In this document: piece after piece, positions 1 through 7,226 of the stretch
Layout: every line of letters starts with the position of its first letter
Numbering within the stretch: position 1 is the stretch's first letter
Source of the DNA: a virus
Virus record (IMG/VR): IMGVR_UViG_3300044638_000688
Location: 1-28,714 of that record
Reading direction: 5' to 3' (one strand)
Length of the DNA: 28,714 nt
Notes under the pieces: model-generated
What the model was told of the DNA's origin: nothing
What the model saw: the letters and a program-made list of their open reading frames with translations, nothing else
Databases searched by the model: none
Program-made: the position numbers and the translations under genes

Positions 1-2
1 AG

Positions 3-635
3 AAGGCAGCAGTAAATAAGCGTATTCAAGATGAAGAAGGTACAAGAGCTGAAAAAGGTGCTCCTAAAACTATTTTGCCTGGTCAACCAGTACCTACAAA
101 AGATTGGATGGACTTTACTCAGAAAGTTTTGAGTAGTGATCCAATAATGCAACGCACTTCTACGATTCTTTCTGATGCACCAAGTGCTATTGAAATTATT
201 AGAAACTCAAGAAGCAATGATTTTGCAGCGGCTTCTTTGCCAACTTCAATAGCATTGTTGACAGGTCAAGGTAAGAATATGTCAAATGCTGATGTTGACA
301 GGTTTGCCCGTACTGGTGGACTTGATGATCGTTTAGCACAAGATGCTGTAAAGTTCTTTACTGGTAGAACAACTGAAGTTAAGAAAGATCAAGCAGAGAA
401 GTTTGCTATTGCTCTTTATCGTGGCGCATTGATTGAACGTAAGAAGAAACTAGAGTCGGCAGCAGAAGAGTTTGGCTATACCGAGTCACCAAACTACAAA
501 GTTGCACTAAGAAACATTGATAGTCAACTTGCTCAGTTTAAACTTGTTAAAAAAGGTGAAGGCGCACCAACTGCAACAAAAACTGGCAATCCTTTGATTG
601 ACAAATATCTATTCCCTCAAGCGGAGAGTAAATAA
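3..635 (+). CDS. hypothetical phage late protein, 5' partial
   Basis: The reading frame is open from the first in-frame codon of the window (position 3) to a TAA at 633-635, so the true start lies upstream; the TTG at 75 is not a convincing start. About 210 residues are visible. They are hydrophilic and largely helical, with Lys/Glu-rich stretches near the C-terminus and no membrane segment or catalytic motif that I recognise. The stop overlaps the ATG of the next gene by one base (TAATG), so the two are probably translationally coupled. The position just before the 922 aa protein and upstream of the lysis genes suggests a late, virion-associated role such as an internal or ejected protein, but that is inference from context only. 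Confidence 0.8.
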   Translation, partial: KAAVNKRIQDEEGTRAEKGAPKTILPGQPVPTKDWMDFTQKVLSSDPIMQRTSTILSDAPSAIEIIRNSRSNDFAAASLPTSIALLTGQGKNMSNADVDRFARTGGLDDRLAQDAVKFFTGRTTEVKKDQAEKFAIALYRGALIERKKKLESAAEEFGYTESPNYKVALRNIDSQLAQFKLVKKGEGAPTATKTGNPLIDKYLFPQAESK

Positions 636-3403
636 TGGCGACTTACGAACAAGTGATGGAAGCCCTGCGTAGAGCAGATGCAGAAGGTAATGTAGAGGAT
701 GCTCAGAAATTAGCGCAAATGGCTACAACGCTTCGCCCAGAAGGTGCTGGTGGTGGTCGAGGCTTGATGGGTGGCCCTACTGCTGAAGGTAAAGCTAGAG
801 CCGCTACAGGTTTGGGTGAGTTATTGTATGAAAGTGTAAAGAAGGGTGTTACACAACCATTTGCTAGGGCTACAGCAGGTAGTGCCATGCAAACAGGTAC
901 ATTTGCTGGTGCTTTTCCTACTCAACCCGAACTAGAACCCATTACTACCGAGAGTGTTCAACGTGGTATGGGAGTAGACACAGGCATTCGCCCTGCAACA
1001 GGTACACAAAGATATTTGGCGGCAGGTGTAGAGGCCTTGGCAGACCCAACAAATCTGATTGGTTTGCCAGTTACTACAGCAGGTCGTTTGGCTCTTGCAA
1101 CTGGCTCTACTTTGGCTGGTATTGGTGGTGAATTTGGTGGCGAGGTTGGCAAACAAGTTGGAGGCATACCTGGTCAAGTTACTGGTGGTATTTTGTTTGC
1201 TTTGCTATCAGGCGCAGGTGGGGCTAAAGGTGTTGGCCTAATGGCAGAAGCCAAAAACAGAGTTAATATAAAAGACTTCAATGTTGAGGATTTAGCTGGT
1301 GTTGAAGGAACTTCTAGAGCTAAAGATTTGGTTGAGAAAGCATTGGCTGCTGATCCAGACCTTAAAACTCGATTAGAAGACATCAGGAAAAAGATTGCCT
1401 TTGTTGGTGGACAACCTGATATCTTGGCAACTGGCGGTGTTGATAGCAGGATTTTTAGAGCAAGTTTAGAAAATTTAGTCAGTAAAGATGCAAAAGTAGC
1501 TGGTGATTTAAAGAAAATTTATGATGACTTGCAGACTGCTGTGCGTGTCAAAGCTAATGAGCTGTACCCACAGCCTAGTTCAGGTAATAAATTTATTCCC
1601 GCTGAGATTCCAACAGCATCAGCAAAAATTGCAGAACTTGAAATTGACTATGGTAAAAGATTAAAAGCACTTTCTGACCAACAAGAAAAACTTACTCAAT
1701 CTTTGAATTTGGCTGGAAATATTGCGCCTGTTGATCTTGGAAAACCAATTCAGGGTGTTGTTTTAGCGCAAGAGGCTGCGGCTCGAAATGCTTTGTCACC
1801 AGAATACGAGAGTGTTAAGAAGCAAGCCTCTCAATTAGGCGCTATTTTGCCAGCCAATGAGACTCAAACCTTGTTAAACACGGCTAAAGACTTGTTTATG
1901 CAAGATCCTTGGGGTCGTCAATCTGACCTATTAAAACTTGTCCAGAAGCAATCTGGTGAGTTTTCACGCATGAGAAAACAAGGCCAAACAGATACAACTC
2001 TGCCAGCAGTCCCTGGTCAAGCACCTCCAGTTGATTTAACTGTTGGTATGGACATAACAAGCCTTGACTCATTAAAGCGTAGGGTTGCCGCTGACATTCG
2101 TACTGTTAAAAATGACGCTACTAAAGATAAGTTGATCCTTTTGCAACAACGAGTTGATGAGGCGCTTAATAGAGTTCAAAATGCTAGTGGCGACATCAAT
2201 GTTAATTTCAGAGGTGAGAAAACAACATTTGGTAACGCTATGTCGCAACTTGACTTGGACTACTACAACAAAGTAGGAATTCCATTTAAAGATGCTGATG
2301 CCATTCAGAAGATTGGTTCGCAAGAGTATGCAGAACGAATTGCCCCTCAGTTGGCAAGCAGTCCTACAGCAATGACTCAGTTTTTAAAGGTTGCTGGTGA
2401 TGAGGGTATGCCTTTGGCTGAAAAAGCAGTTATGTCTAAGTTATATAACGCTGCTTTAAACAAAGAAGGTTTTATTGATCCTATAAAGCTAAATTCTTTG
2501 ATTACAAAGACAAGCAACAATGGTGGTTATAGCGATATTCTTGCTCAATTGCCTGGTCTTAAAACTAGGCTTGATGATGCTGCCAATAGAGCAAATCTTC
2601 TTTCTGGTGAACGAGTAGCCATTGATGATGCCGCAAAAGCTGAGAGAGTTCGTTTAGGCGACTCTTTCTTGGCAAACTACGAAACTGGTGGTGTTGATGC
2701 AATTACAAGTCGTATGCTTGGCTCTACTGGTAAAGGTTATCAATCAAAATTCTTTAATGATTTAAGCAAACTGTCTCCAAACGATCAAACTAACACTACC
2801 TTGGCTGTTCAAAACGCTTTGGTTACAAAGATGTTAGACAACAAAGACCCGTTTGCCTATTTGCAAAAGAACAAAGATACGTTTGTTCGTTTGTTTGGCA
2901 AGCAACACTATGACAATTTGGCTTCTTTGGCTGATGTTCAGCGATTGGCAACTAAAGTAGATGTAAATCGCCTTCCTGTAGACCAAGCTGCTATTAAGGA
3001 GATGTCTGCTTTACAACGACTTATGGGTGGTGTTGATCCCAAGAGAGTGTCTGCTATTTTGGTTAACCAGATTTCAAGTGTGTTTAACAAAGGTTTCCGT
3101 ATTGCGGCTGCTATTGGACAAGAAAACATAGATCAAGCTACCAAAGAAGCGCATAGAAAACTCTTCATGGACAAAGGTGGTTTGGATGGGGTAATTAAGG
3201 CATCTACCCGTCTGATAAACAAAAAAGGTAAAGAGGTAGAGTTGGCAGATTTTATTAAGCCTGGCGACTTATCTAACTTAGCAAATTCTCTTGGTATGTC
3301 TGTTTTAAGGACAGGATATTTGGGTGGTCAAGCCGCACTTTCACCAAGTGAAGTTATGTCACCAGAACCTGAATCATATTACGAATACAACCCAACACGC
3401 TAA
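635..3403 (+). CDS. large late protein (922 aa), candidate internal virion/ejection protein
   Basis: The ATG at 635 overlaps the previous stop and is preceded by a GGAGAG ribosome site. The product is 922 residues. Residues 1-60 are charged and Gly-rich. Residues about 125-215 hold Gly/Ala/Leu-rich hydrophobic stretches (for example around GILFALLSGAGG) that could insert in or cross a membrane. The remainder is mostly predicted helix with many Asp/Lys/Gln residues. I see no peptidase or lytic transglycosylase motif. Large late proteins with a hydrophobic Gly/Ala region next to the lysis module are often internal virion proteins that are ejected with the DNA in podoviruses. That role is inferred from size, composition and position, not from a recognised domain. 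Confidence 0.9.
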   Translation: MATYEQVMEALRRADAEGNVEDAQKLAQMATTLRPEGAGGGRGLMGGPTAEGKARAATGLGELLYESVKKGVTQPFARATAGSAMQTGTFAGAFPTQPELEPITTESVQRGMGVDTGIRPATGTQRYLAAGVEALADPTNLIGLPVTTAGRLALATGSTLAGIGGEFGGEVGKQVGGIPGQVTGGILFALLSGAGGAKGVGLMAEAKNRVNIKDFNVEDLAGVEGTSRAKDLVEKALAADPDLKTRLEDIRKKIAFVGGQPDILATGGVDSRIFRASLENLVSKDAKVAGDLKKIYDDLQTAVRVKANELYPQPSSGNKFIPAEIPTASAKIAELEIDYGKRLKALSDQQEKLTQSLNLAGNIAPVDLGKPIQGVVLAQEAAARNALSPEYESVKKQASQLGAILPANETQTLLNTAKDLFMQDPWGRQSDLLKLVQKQSGEFSRMRKQGQTDTTLPAVPGQAPPVDLTVGMDITSLDSLKRRVAADIRTVKNDATKDKLILLQQRVDEALNRVQNASGDINVNFRGEKTTFGNAMSQLDLDYYNKVGIPFKDADAIQKIGSQEYAERIAPQLASSPTAMTQFLKVAGDEGMPLAEKAVMSKLYNAALNKEGFIDPIKLNSLITKTSNNGGYSDILAQLPGLKTRLDDAANRANLLSGERVAIDDAAKAERVRLGDSFLANYETGGVDAITSRMLGSTGKGYQSKFFNDLSKLSPNDQTNTTLAVQNALVTKMLDNKDPFAYLQKNKDTFVRLFGKQHYDNLASLADVQRLATKVDVNRLPVDQAAIKEMSALQRLMGGVDPKRVSAILVNQISSVFNKGFRIAAAIGQENIDQATKEAHRKLFMDKGGLDGVIKASTRLINKKGKEVELADFIKPGDLSNLANSLGMSVLRTGYLGGQAALSPSEVMSPEPESYYEYNPTR

Positions 3404-3412
3404 AGTAGTACC

Positions 3413-3904
3413 ATGATAGATCCAGTAACAGCTCTAGCAGGAATACAGAGTGCTGTAAAACTGATTAAACAGGCTTCTAAGACTGTTGATGATGTTGCTT
3501 CTCTTGGGCCACTATTAGGTAAGTATTTCAATGCTAAGAGTGAGGCTACGAAGGCTGTTGTAGAGTCCAAGAAGAAGGGTGGCTCTAGCATGGGTATGGC
3601 TATCGAGATTGAGATGGCTCTTGAGCAGACCCGTGAGTTTGAGAAAGAACTTCAGATGTTGTTCTTTCAGGCTAATAAGATGGATGTCTGGGCAAAGATC
3701 AAGGCTCGTGCCTCTGCGATGGATGTAGAGGAAGCCCACAATGCTCGTAAAGAGAAAGAAGCTCTTGCTCGTAAGAAGAAGAAAGAACAAGAAGACCTTG
3801 AAATGGGTCTAATGATTGGTGGGCTTGTATTTATTGTTGCGCTTATTGCGTTTGGTGTCTATGAACTACTAGATCATTGTGCAAAAGTGAGGTGCGGAAG
3901 ATGA
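3413..3904 (+). CDS. small membrane-anchored coiled-coil protein
   Basis: 163 residues. Residues about 62-130 form a long charged helix, likely coiled coil, with a Lys-rich patch at 112-126. One clear membrane helix follows at about 132-153 (MGLMIGGLVFIVALIAFG), then a short tail with two Cys. The start at 3413 has no obvious Shine-Dalgarno and lies 9 bases after the preceding stop. The stop overlaps the next start as ATGA. It is first in a run of small membrane proteins leading into the lysis genes, so a role in host membrane disruption or virion attachment to the envelope is possible. I do not recognise a named family. Confidence 0.85.
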   Translation: MIDPVTALAGIQSAVKLIKQASKTVDDVASLGPLLGKYFNAKSEATKAVVESKKKGGSSMGMAIEIEMALEQTREFEKELQMLFFQANKMDVWAKIKARASAMDVEEAHNARKEKEALARKKKKEQEDLEMGLMIGGLVFIVALIAFGVYELLDHCAKVRCGR

Positions 3905-4050
3905 ACTTCTATCAAAAGCAAGCAGATATGACTTTCAAGATAGTGGGTTATTCTTGGGGAACTATTCTCTTCTTTGACATTATGAAAGTACTTCCTAACT
4001 TCTTGTCCGACAGAATAATGAACGCTCTTTTAGCAAAGTTGCCAATATGA
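3901..4050 (+). CDS. very small hydrophobic protein (49 aa)
   Basis: A 49-codon gene linked by ATGA overlaps at both ends (start at 3901 inside the stop of the previous gene, stop at 4050 over the start of the lipoprotein gene). The product is moderately hydrophobic in the middle (around VGYSWGTILFFDIMKVL) and could be a single amphipathic or membrane helix. The double ATGA coupling is the main support, because the protein is too small to judge from composition. Function unknown; a small lysis accessory or antiholin-like role is only a guess from its place in the cassette. Confidence 0.72.
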   Translation: MNFYQKQADMTFKIVGYSWGTILFFDIMKVLPNFLSDRIMNALLAKLPI

Positions 4051-4259
4051 GATATTTGATTTTGTTATCTGCAGTATTTCTATCTGGTTGTTTTGATGAC
4101 AGATACAGGTACTTTTGCCAAAATCCTGATAACTTTGTTCACGCTAACTGCCAGAAACCTAAGTGTTTGTTTACCCAGACTTGTCCCGAATACCTTGTAG
4201 CCCCAATCTTGGAGAAAAAAGTCAATGAACAGCAATCAGAAACCAAGACCAACAATTGA
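4047..4259 (+). CDS. small secreted lipoprotein, Cys-rich
   Basis: 70 residues with a short hydrophobic signal peptide ending in the lipobox LSGC (residues 12-15), so Cys15 should be lipidated and the protein tethered to the host envelope. The mature part has several further cysteines (Cys24, Cys35, Cys40, Cys46), including PKC and TCPEYL segments near the middle. I recall similar small lipoproteins beside the lysis genes of other podovirus-like phages, without a known function. The 3' end overlaps the following membrane protein gene by 35 bases, in a different frame. It may be a second outer-membrane lysis factor or a superinfection-exclusion lipoprotein; neither is shown by sequence. Confidence 0.85.
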   Translation: MRYLILLSAVFLSGCFDDRYRYFCQNPDNFVHANCQKPKCLFTQTCPEYLVAPILEKKVNEQQSETKTNN

Positions 4260-4725
4260 AGAGGTAGAAACCTACGTCTGGGGCTTTGTGGTCGTCATGG
4301 TCACATTGATTCTTTGCTTTATTGTTGTTGCTTTGCTCTACTCTGTCACGTTTGTGACTCAACCTATTAAGAGCATGGCCCCGATTGATATGGCCTACAC
4401 CAAGATGCTGAACGACATTGTTCTGCTGATTGTGGGTGGTATCGGTGGAGTTATCGGTAAGAAGGGTGTAGGAACGGCTTTAAACGCCATCCAAGGCACT
4501 CCAACACCGCCTCCTAGCCCTACACCGCCTCCTGTGCCTGTAACGCCTCCTGTGGCATCTAATACTTGGACTTCAACAGGTTCAGCACCTAACTGGTTGA
4601 ACTTCAAGAATCCTGATTTAGATGAGTCTTGGACACCTCCTCCTCCTCCGACTACACCTCCTGATTTGCTAGAACCAGACCATGAACGTGAGCAGTTGGC
4701 AATGGCTCGTAAAGAGGCTCAATAA
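4225..4725 (+). CDS. membrane protein with Pro-rich tail, holin candidate
   Basis: 166 residues. Two hydrophobic segments are visible: a long one at about 18-41 (WGFVVVMVTLILCFIVVALL) and a weaker, Gly-rich one at about 62-78. After residue 90 the protein becomes a repetitive Pro/Thr-rich linker and ends in a charged tail. The start has a GGAGAA site 8 bases upstream and overlaps the lipoprotein gene by 35 bases. Its place directly before Rz/Rz1 and the endolysin, together with two membrane helices, makes it the best holin candidate in this cassette. The long Pro-rich cytoplasmic or periplasmic tail is not typical of canonical holins, so the assignment is tentative. Confidence 0.82.
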   Translation: MNSNQKPRPTIEEVETYVWGFVVVMVTLILCFIVVALLYSVTFVTQPIKSMAPIDMAYTKMLNDIVLLIVGGIGGVIGKKGVGTALNAIQGTPTPPPSPTPPPVPVTPPVASNTWTSTGSAPNWLNFKNPDLDESWTPPPPPTTPPDLLEPDHEREQLAMARKEAQ

Positions 4726-5222
4726 TGTTTGGCATACCATTACCTTGGGTTCTAGTGGTTCTTTGTATAACCTTATTTGGAACTTACAGAGGTGGATACC
4801 ACTTTGGCTGGTCAGACAGGGACAAGGAAATGCAGATTGAGATTGCCAGGAAGAATGAGGAATCTCGTCAGACTGAACAGAAACTTAACGAACAACTAAA
4901 CACTACTGCTAGTAAACTTTTGGAGGTTAACGATGTTGTCAACAAAAAACAAAGTGCTTTGGATGCTGCCATTCGTGCTGGTAGGGTGCGCCTCCCCTCC
5001 CCAAGTTGTGTACAAGCCCCCACAAGTACCCCCGTTGCCCCCACAGATACAAAAGCAACCAGTGAACCTGACAGACAGGCTGACACAGCTTCTGATGCCG
5101 AAAGAGCAACCCTTGCCGCCATCGCAGAAATAGTGGCACAGGGAGATCGGAATACTGCTGCACTCAATGCGTGTATAGATTCGTACAATCAGATGAGAGA
5201 TTTGCTAAATGGTAACAAGTGA
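4725..5222 (+). CDS. Rz: Rz-like inner-membrane spanin subunit
   Basis: 165 residues with a single N-terminal membrane segment (about 4-20, LPWVLVVLCITLFGTY) followed by a charged helical periplasmic region (about 33-85), a Pro/Thr-rich stretch and a C-terminal helix. This is the usual plan of an i-spanin, which joins an outer-membrane lipoprotein to span the periplasm and fuse the membranes at the end of lysis. The strongest evidence is the lipoprotein gene nested in another frame inside it (4933-5133). The start overlaps the preceding stop by one base (TAATG), and the 3' end overlaps the endolysin by 14 bases. Confidence 0.88.
   Translation: MFGIPLPWVLVVLCITLFGTYRGGYHFGWSDRDKEMQIEIARKNEESRQTEQKLNEQLNTTASKLLEVNDVVNKKQSALDAAIRAGRVRLPSPSCVQAPTSTPVAPTDTKATSEPDRQADTASDAERATLAAIAEIVAQGDRNTAALNACIDSYNQMRDLLNGNK
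4933..5133 (+). CDS. Rz1: Rz1-like outer-membrane spanin lipoprotein, nested in Rz
   Basis: 66 residues encoded entirely inside the Rz-like gene in the +1 frame. It has a basic N-terminus, a short hydrophobic stretch and a lipobox LVGC (residues 16-19) that would leave a lipidated Cys19. The mature part is Pro-rich (YKPPQVPPLPPQ), exactly as expected of Rz1 proteins. A strong Shine-Dalgarno TGGAGG lies at 4921-4926, six bases before the ATG, even though this sits within the coding region of Rz. Frame, lipobox, Pro content and ribosome site together make this a genuine overlapping gene and not a shadow. Confidence 0.9.
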   Translation: MLSTKNKVLWMLPFVLVGCASPPQVVYKPPQVPPLPPQIQKQPVNLTDRLTQLLMPKEQPLPPSQK

Positions 5223-5802
5223 ACAACTTAAACAGCTTCATATCGGCCCTGAGTGGTTGGATGGTTTAAATGCCACTTTTGAGCGTTTTGACATTATGAA
5301 TCCACTTAGAAAAGCGGCTTTCATTGGTCAATGTGCTCACGAATCAGGTAATTTCAAACTTTTATCAGAAAATCTGAACTATCGTGCAGAGGCTTTACAG
5401 AAGTTATGGCCTAGAAGGTTTGATGCTACCAAAGCACAGATGTGCGCTCGCAATCCTAAGTTGATTGCCAATACTGTTTACAGCTCACGTATGGGTAACA
5501 GGGATGAGGCTTCTGGTGATGGCTATCGGTTTAGAGGTCGTGGGTGTATCCAATTGACAGGACACGCCAATTATTACCATGCTGGTCAGGCTTTAGGAGT
5601 GGATTTTGTGATGAATCCTGATCTTGTGGCAACCCCAATGTATGCTGCACTCACTGCGGGATGGTTTTGGGACACCCATAAGCTAAACCAATACGCTGAT
5701 ACCAAAGACTATAAGACCATGACCAAGAAGATCAACGGGGGATTTATTGGTTTGGCAGACAGAGAAAAGCACATTGCCCATGCTCTCTCTGTCCTTACTT
5801 AA
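5209..5802 (+). CDS. endolysin, glycoside hydrolase family 19 (chitinase-like)
   Basis: 197 residues covering one GH19-type catalytic domain, the lysozyme/chitinase fold used by many phage endolysins to cut the glycan strands of peptidoglycan. The signature AAFIGQCAHESGNF places the likely general acid Glu at residue 45, with a second candidate Glu at 54. The conserved block GYRFRGRGCIQLTG lies at 105-118. No signal peptide is seen, so export would depend on the holin. It is the last gene of the lysis cassette, overlaps Rz by 14 bases, and ends at a TTAA shared as a stop codon with the convergent gene on the other strand. Confidence 0.95.
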   Translation: MVTSEQLKQLHIGPEWLDGLNATFERFDIMNPLRKAAFIGQCAHESGNFKLLSENLNYRAEALQKLWPRRFDATKAQMCARNPKLIANTVYSSRMGNRDEASGDGYRFRGRGCIQLTGHANYYHAGQALGVDFVMNPDLVATPMYAALTAGWFWDTHKLNQYADTKDYKTMTKKINGGFIGLADREKHIAHALSVLT

Positions 5803-6050
5803 CCCTTCATCCTTCTTACGAAAGATGCAAAGCTAGATGCTGTGTCACCAAAGGGTTTCATCTTGTCAAACTCTAGGGCTACCTCTTCTAGCGTCCTCCT
5901 TCTAACAGGACAGTTTCTTCCTTGAACACAATCGTATGTGCAACAATCCATGCCACTAGATTTGTTTGCTCTTAATATCTGCTTTCCAAGGTTACTGTTT
6001 TGTTCAACCATGTTAAAGGCTTCGTCCTCTTCTTTTGTCCATTGAGTCAT
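5799..6050 (-). CDS. small hypothetical early protein, Cys-containing
   Basis: 83 residues, last gene of the minus-strand early unit. It contains a cluster of cysteines (CCTYDCVQGRNC, about residues 36-47) that could bind a metal or form disulfides, followed by an Arg-rich stretch and a helical C-terminus. Start and stop are coupled to neighbours: the ATG at 6050 overlaps the stop of the gene at 6047. Its stop at 5799-5801 lies within the same TTAA that ends the endolysin gene on the other strand. I recall similar short proteins in other phages but no function. Confidence 0.85.
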   Translation of the reverse strand: MTQWTKEEDEAFNMVEQNSNLGKQILRANKSSGMDCCTYDCVQGRNCPVRRRTLEEVALEFDKMKPFGDTASSFASFVRRMKG

Positions 6051-6244
6051 GTGTTCTTCTCCTTGAGTTTGGCCTCAACAGCTCTGGCAAAATCCTTGTA
6101 GAAGTACATTGGGTTCATTTGAAGATGAATTTGCTCATATTCAGCATCTGTCAGACCAACCCAAGGGCGCTTCTTTTTCCCGTCAAATAAGCCATCTATG
6201 TAAGCATATGCCATGCTTTGTATCTCTTTTCTCTCTTTACTCAT
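6047..6244 (-). CDS. small hypothetical early protein
   Basis: I place the start at 6244 (MSKERKEIQS, 65 aa). A GGAG ribosome site lies 7-8 bases upstream, and the ATG overlaps the stop of the upstream small gene as ATGA. A longer version starting at 6280 would run through that gene and lacks a ribosome site. The protein is hydrophilic with a central PWVGLTDAEYEQI segment and a basic, helical C-terminus. No recognisable domain. The stop overlaps the next start. Confidence 0.82.
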   Translation of the reverse strand: MSKERKEIQSMAYAYIDGLFDGKKKRPWVGLTDAEYEQIHLQMNPMYFYKDFARAVEAKLKEKNT

Positions 6245-6402
6245 TTCTTCTCCTGCAAAGAAATAGGCATATAGATGCAAGCCTTGTCCTTGCTGTTAAC
6301 GCAAGAAACATGAAGCACATCTTTTAAACCAAAGCGCTTACAGTTCTTGCACTTAGAGTCAGGCTCTTTTGGCAAGCAACCAATGATCTTAAAACCGATC
6401 AT
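6241..6402 (-). CDS. tiny Cys-rich protein (53 aa), possible zinc-binding
   Basis: A short gene joined to both neighbours by ATGA overlaps, with an AGGAG site just before the ATG at 6402. The product has five cysteines: Cys9, a CKNC pair at 18-21, Cys34 and Cys42. This spacing is compatible with a small zinc knuckle or treble-clef-like fold. The coupling and the ribosome site support expression; the function is unknown. Small Cys-rich early phage proteins often inhibit or redirect host enzymes, but nothing in the sequence proves that here. Confidence 0.75.
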   Translation of the reverse strand: MIGFKIIGCLPKEPDSKCKNCKRFGLKDVLHVSCVNSKDKACIYMPISLQEKK

Positions 6403-6572
6403 TTCACTCTCCTGAATTCAACCTTCTCTGGTGGAGGAGGAAGCATCTTCTCTGAAGGTGGAGTCCAACCATGCTTTTTCCATAGTGCCTGGACATCAGA
6501 TCCTGATTCCCACTTAAAGTCTTTCAGGGGAGTAGATGGATAACTGATTTTGGAATGTGGAGGAAGTGTCAT
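6399..6572 (-). CDS. tiny Pro-rich hypothetical protein (57 aa)
   Basis: A 57-residue gene coupled by ATGA overlaps at both ends, from a start at 6572. The product is basic with a central GSDVQALWKKHGWTPP segment and a run of prolines (LPPPPEK) near the C-terminus. No membrane segment and no known domain. Expression is supported by the unbroken chain of overlapping starts and stops across 6898-5799. Confidence 0.75.
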   Translation of the reverse strand: MTLPPHSKISYPSTPLKDFKWESGSDVQALWKKHGWTPPSEKMLPPPPEKVEFRRVK

Positions 6573-6895
6573 TTCAGAGCCTTCATAACCCGTTGATTTC
6601 TGCCTGATTTACCAGCTCTAATACCAGTAATCTCAATGAATCCCTTGTCTAACAAAGCACGATAACGAGCTGTTATGGAGGAATATGGGTATTGGGGATA
6701 CATCTCTAGCACCTGATCAGAAATACACCCCTCTGGGAAGCTCTTAATGGCCTCATAGACGAGTTGTTCTATCTTGGTGGTGTCAATGGCTTGGGATGCC
6801 TCATGGCTCGTTACAGGGTCTTCTTTGCGTACCAACTTAAATGCTGGTGTACCAAAGAATCTGTCCATTGACTGCTTCATATTATCAAAAATCAT
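6569..6895 (-). CDS. winged-helix-like DNA-binding protein
   Basis: Two adjacent ATGs exist (6898 and 6895). The AGGAG site lies 3 and 6 bases from them respectively, so 6895 is preferred (108 aa). The segment from about residue 28 to 105 looks like a winged helix: a short helix (ASQAIDTTKIEQLVYEAI), the turn GCISDQVLEMYP, a recognition-type helix (SSITARYRALLDKGFI) and a basic beta wing (RAGKSGRNQRVM). I recall this arrangement from phage proteins of unknown role beside recombination genes. It may regulate the early region or take part in replication. Stop overlaps the next start as ATGA. Confidence 0.87.
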   Translation of the reverse strand: MIFDNMKQSMDRFFGTPAFKLVRKEDPVTSHEASQAIDTTKIEQLVYEAIKSFPEGCISDQVLEMYPQYPYSSITARYRALLDKGFIEITGIRAGKSGRNQRVMKALK

Positions 6896-6986
6896 CATTG
6901 ACTCCTATTAGGTGGGGTACTCGCTGCGTCCATGTTTGTCCGACAATTGCTGTCCATGGCATCCGCTTTCCCCCGAGAAAAGTTTA

Positions 6987-7226
6987 TCAGAAAGGCAGGT
7001 CAGAATCATCAAAGTTGGTCGCTTTAGACCTCTCTGATGGCTTGGCAATTGGTTCCTTGGGTGACAGTGCCAAACCCATGAATTTGCCTGATTTTCCTTC
7101 TTTGACCCATGCAGATAGCCAGTAATCCTGACCATTTACTGTGATATTTCCTTTGTAATCAGGATGGTTGCCTGTTTCTTTCTTATCGTTTTTGAACAAA
7201 ACGCCAGAGTTATCTTTCTTTTCCAT
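6987..7226 (-). CDS. single-stranded DNA-binding protein-like
   Basis: 79 residues. The body reads as a compact beta-rich domain (GVLFKNDKKETGNHPDYKG, then DYWLSAWVKEG) and the C-terminus is an acidic tip ending in DDSDLPF. An acidic tail ending in Pro-Phe is the hallmark by which SSB proteins recruit partner enzymes, so an SSB-like role at replication or recombination is likely. It is shorter than bacterial SSB. Start overlaps the stop of the annealing protein by one base (TAATG), which supports joint function. About 90 bases between this gene and the winged-helix gene hold no convincing gene. Confidence 0.82.
   Translation of the reverse strand: MEKKDNSGVLFKNDKKETGNHPDYKGNITVNGQDYWLSAWVKEGKSGKFMGLALSPKEPIAKPSERSKATNFDDSDLPF

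Noticed and set aside
6884-6962. 25-codon minus-strand frame between the SSB-like and winged-helix genes
   Set aside because: Purine-rich sequence lies upstream, but the frame is very short, runs into the next gene and has no recognisable feature.
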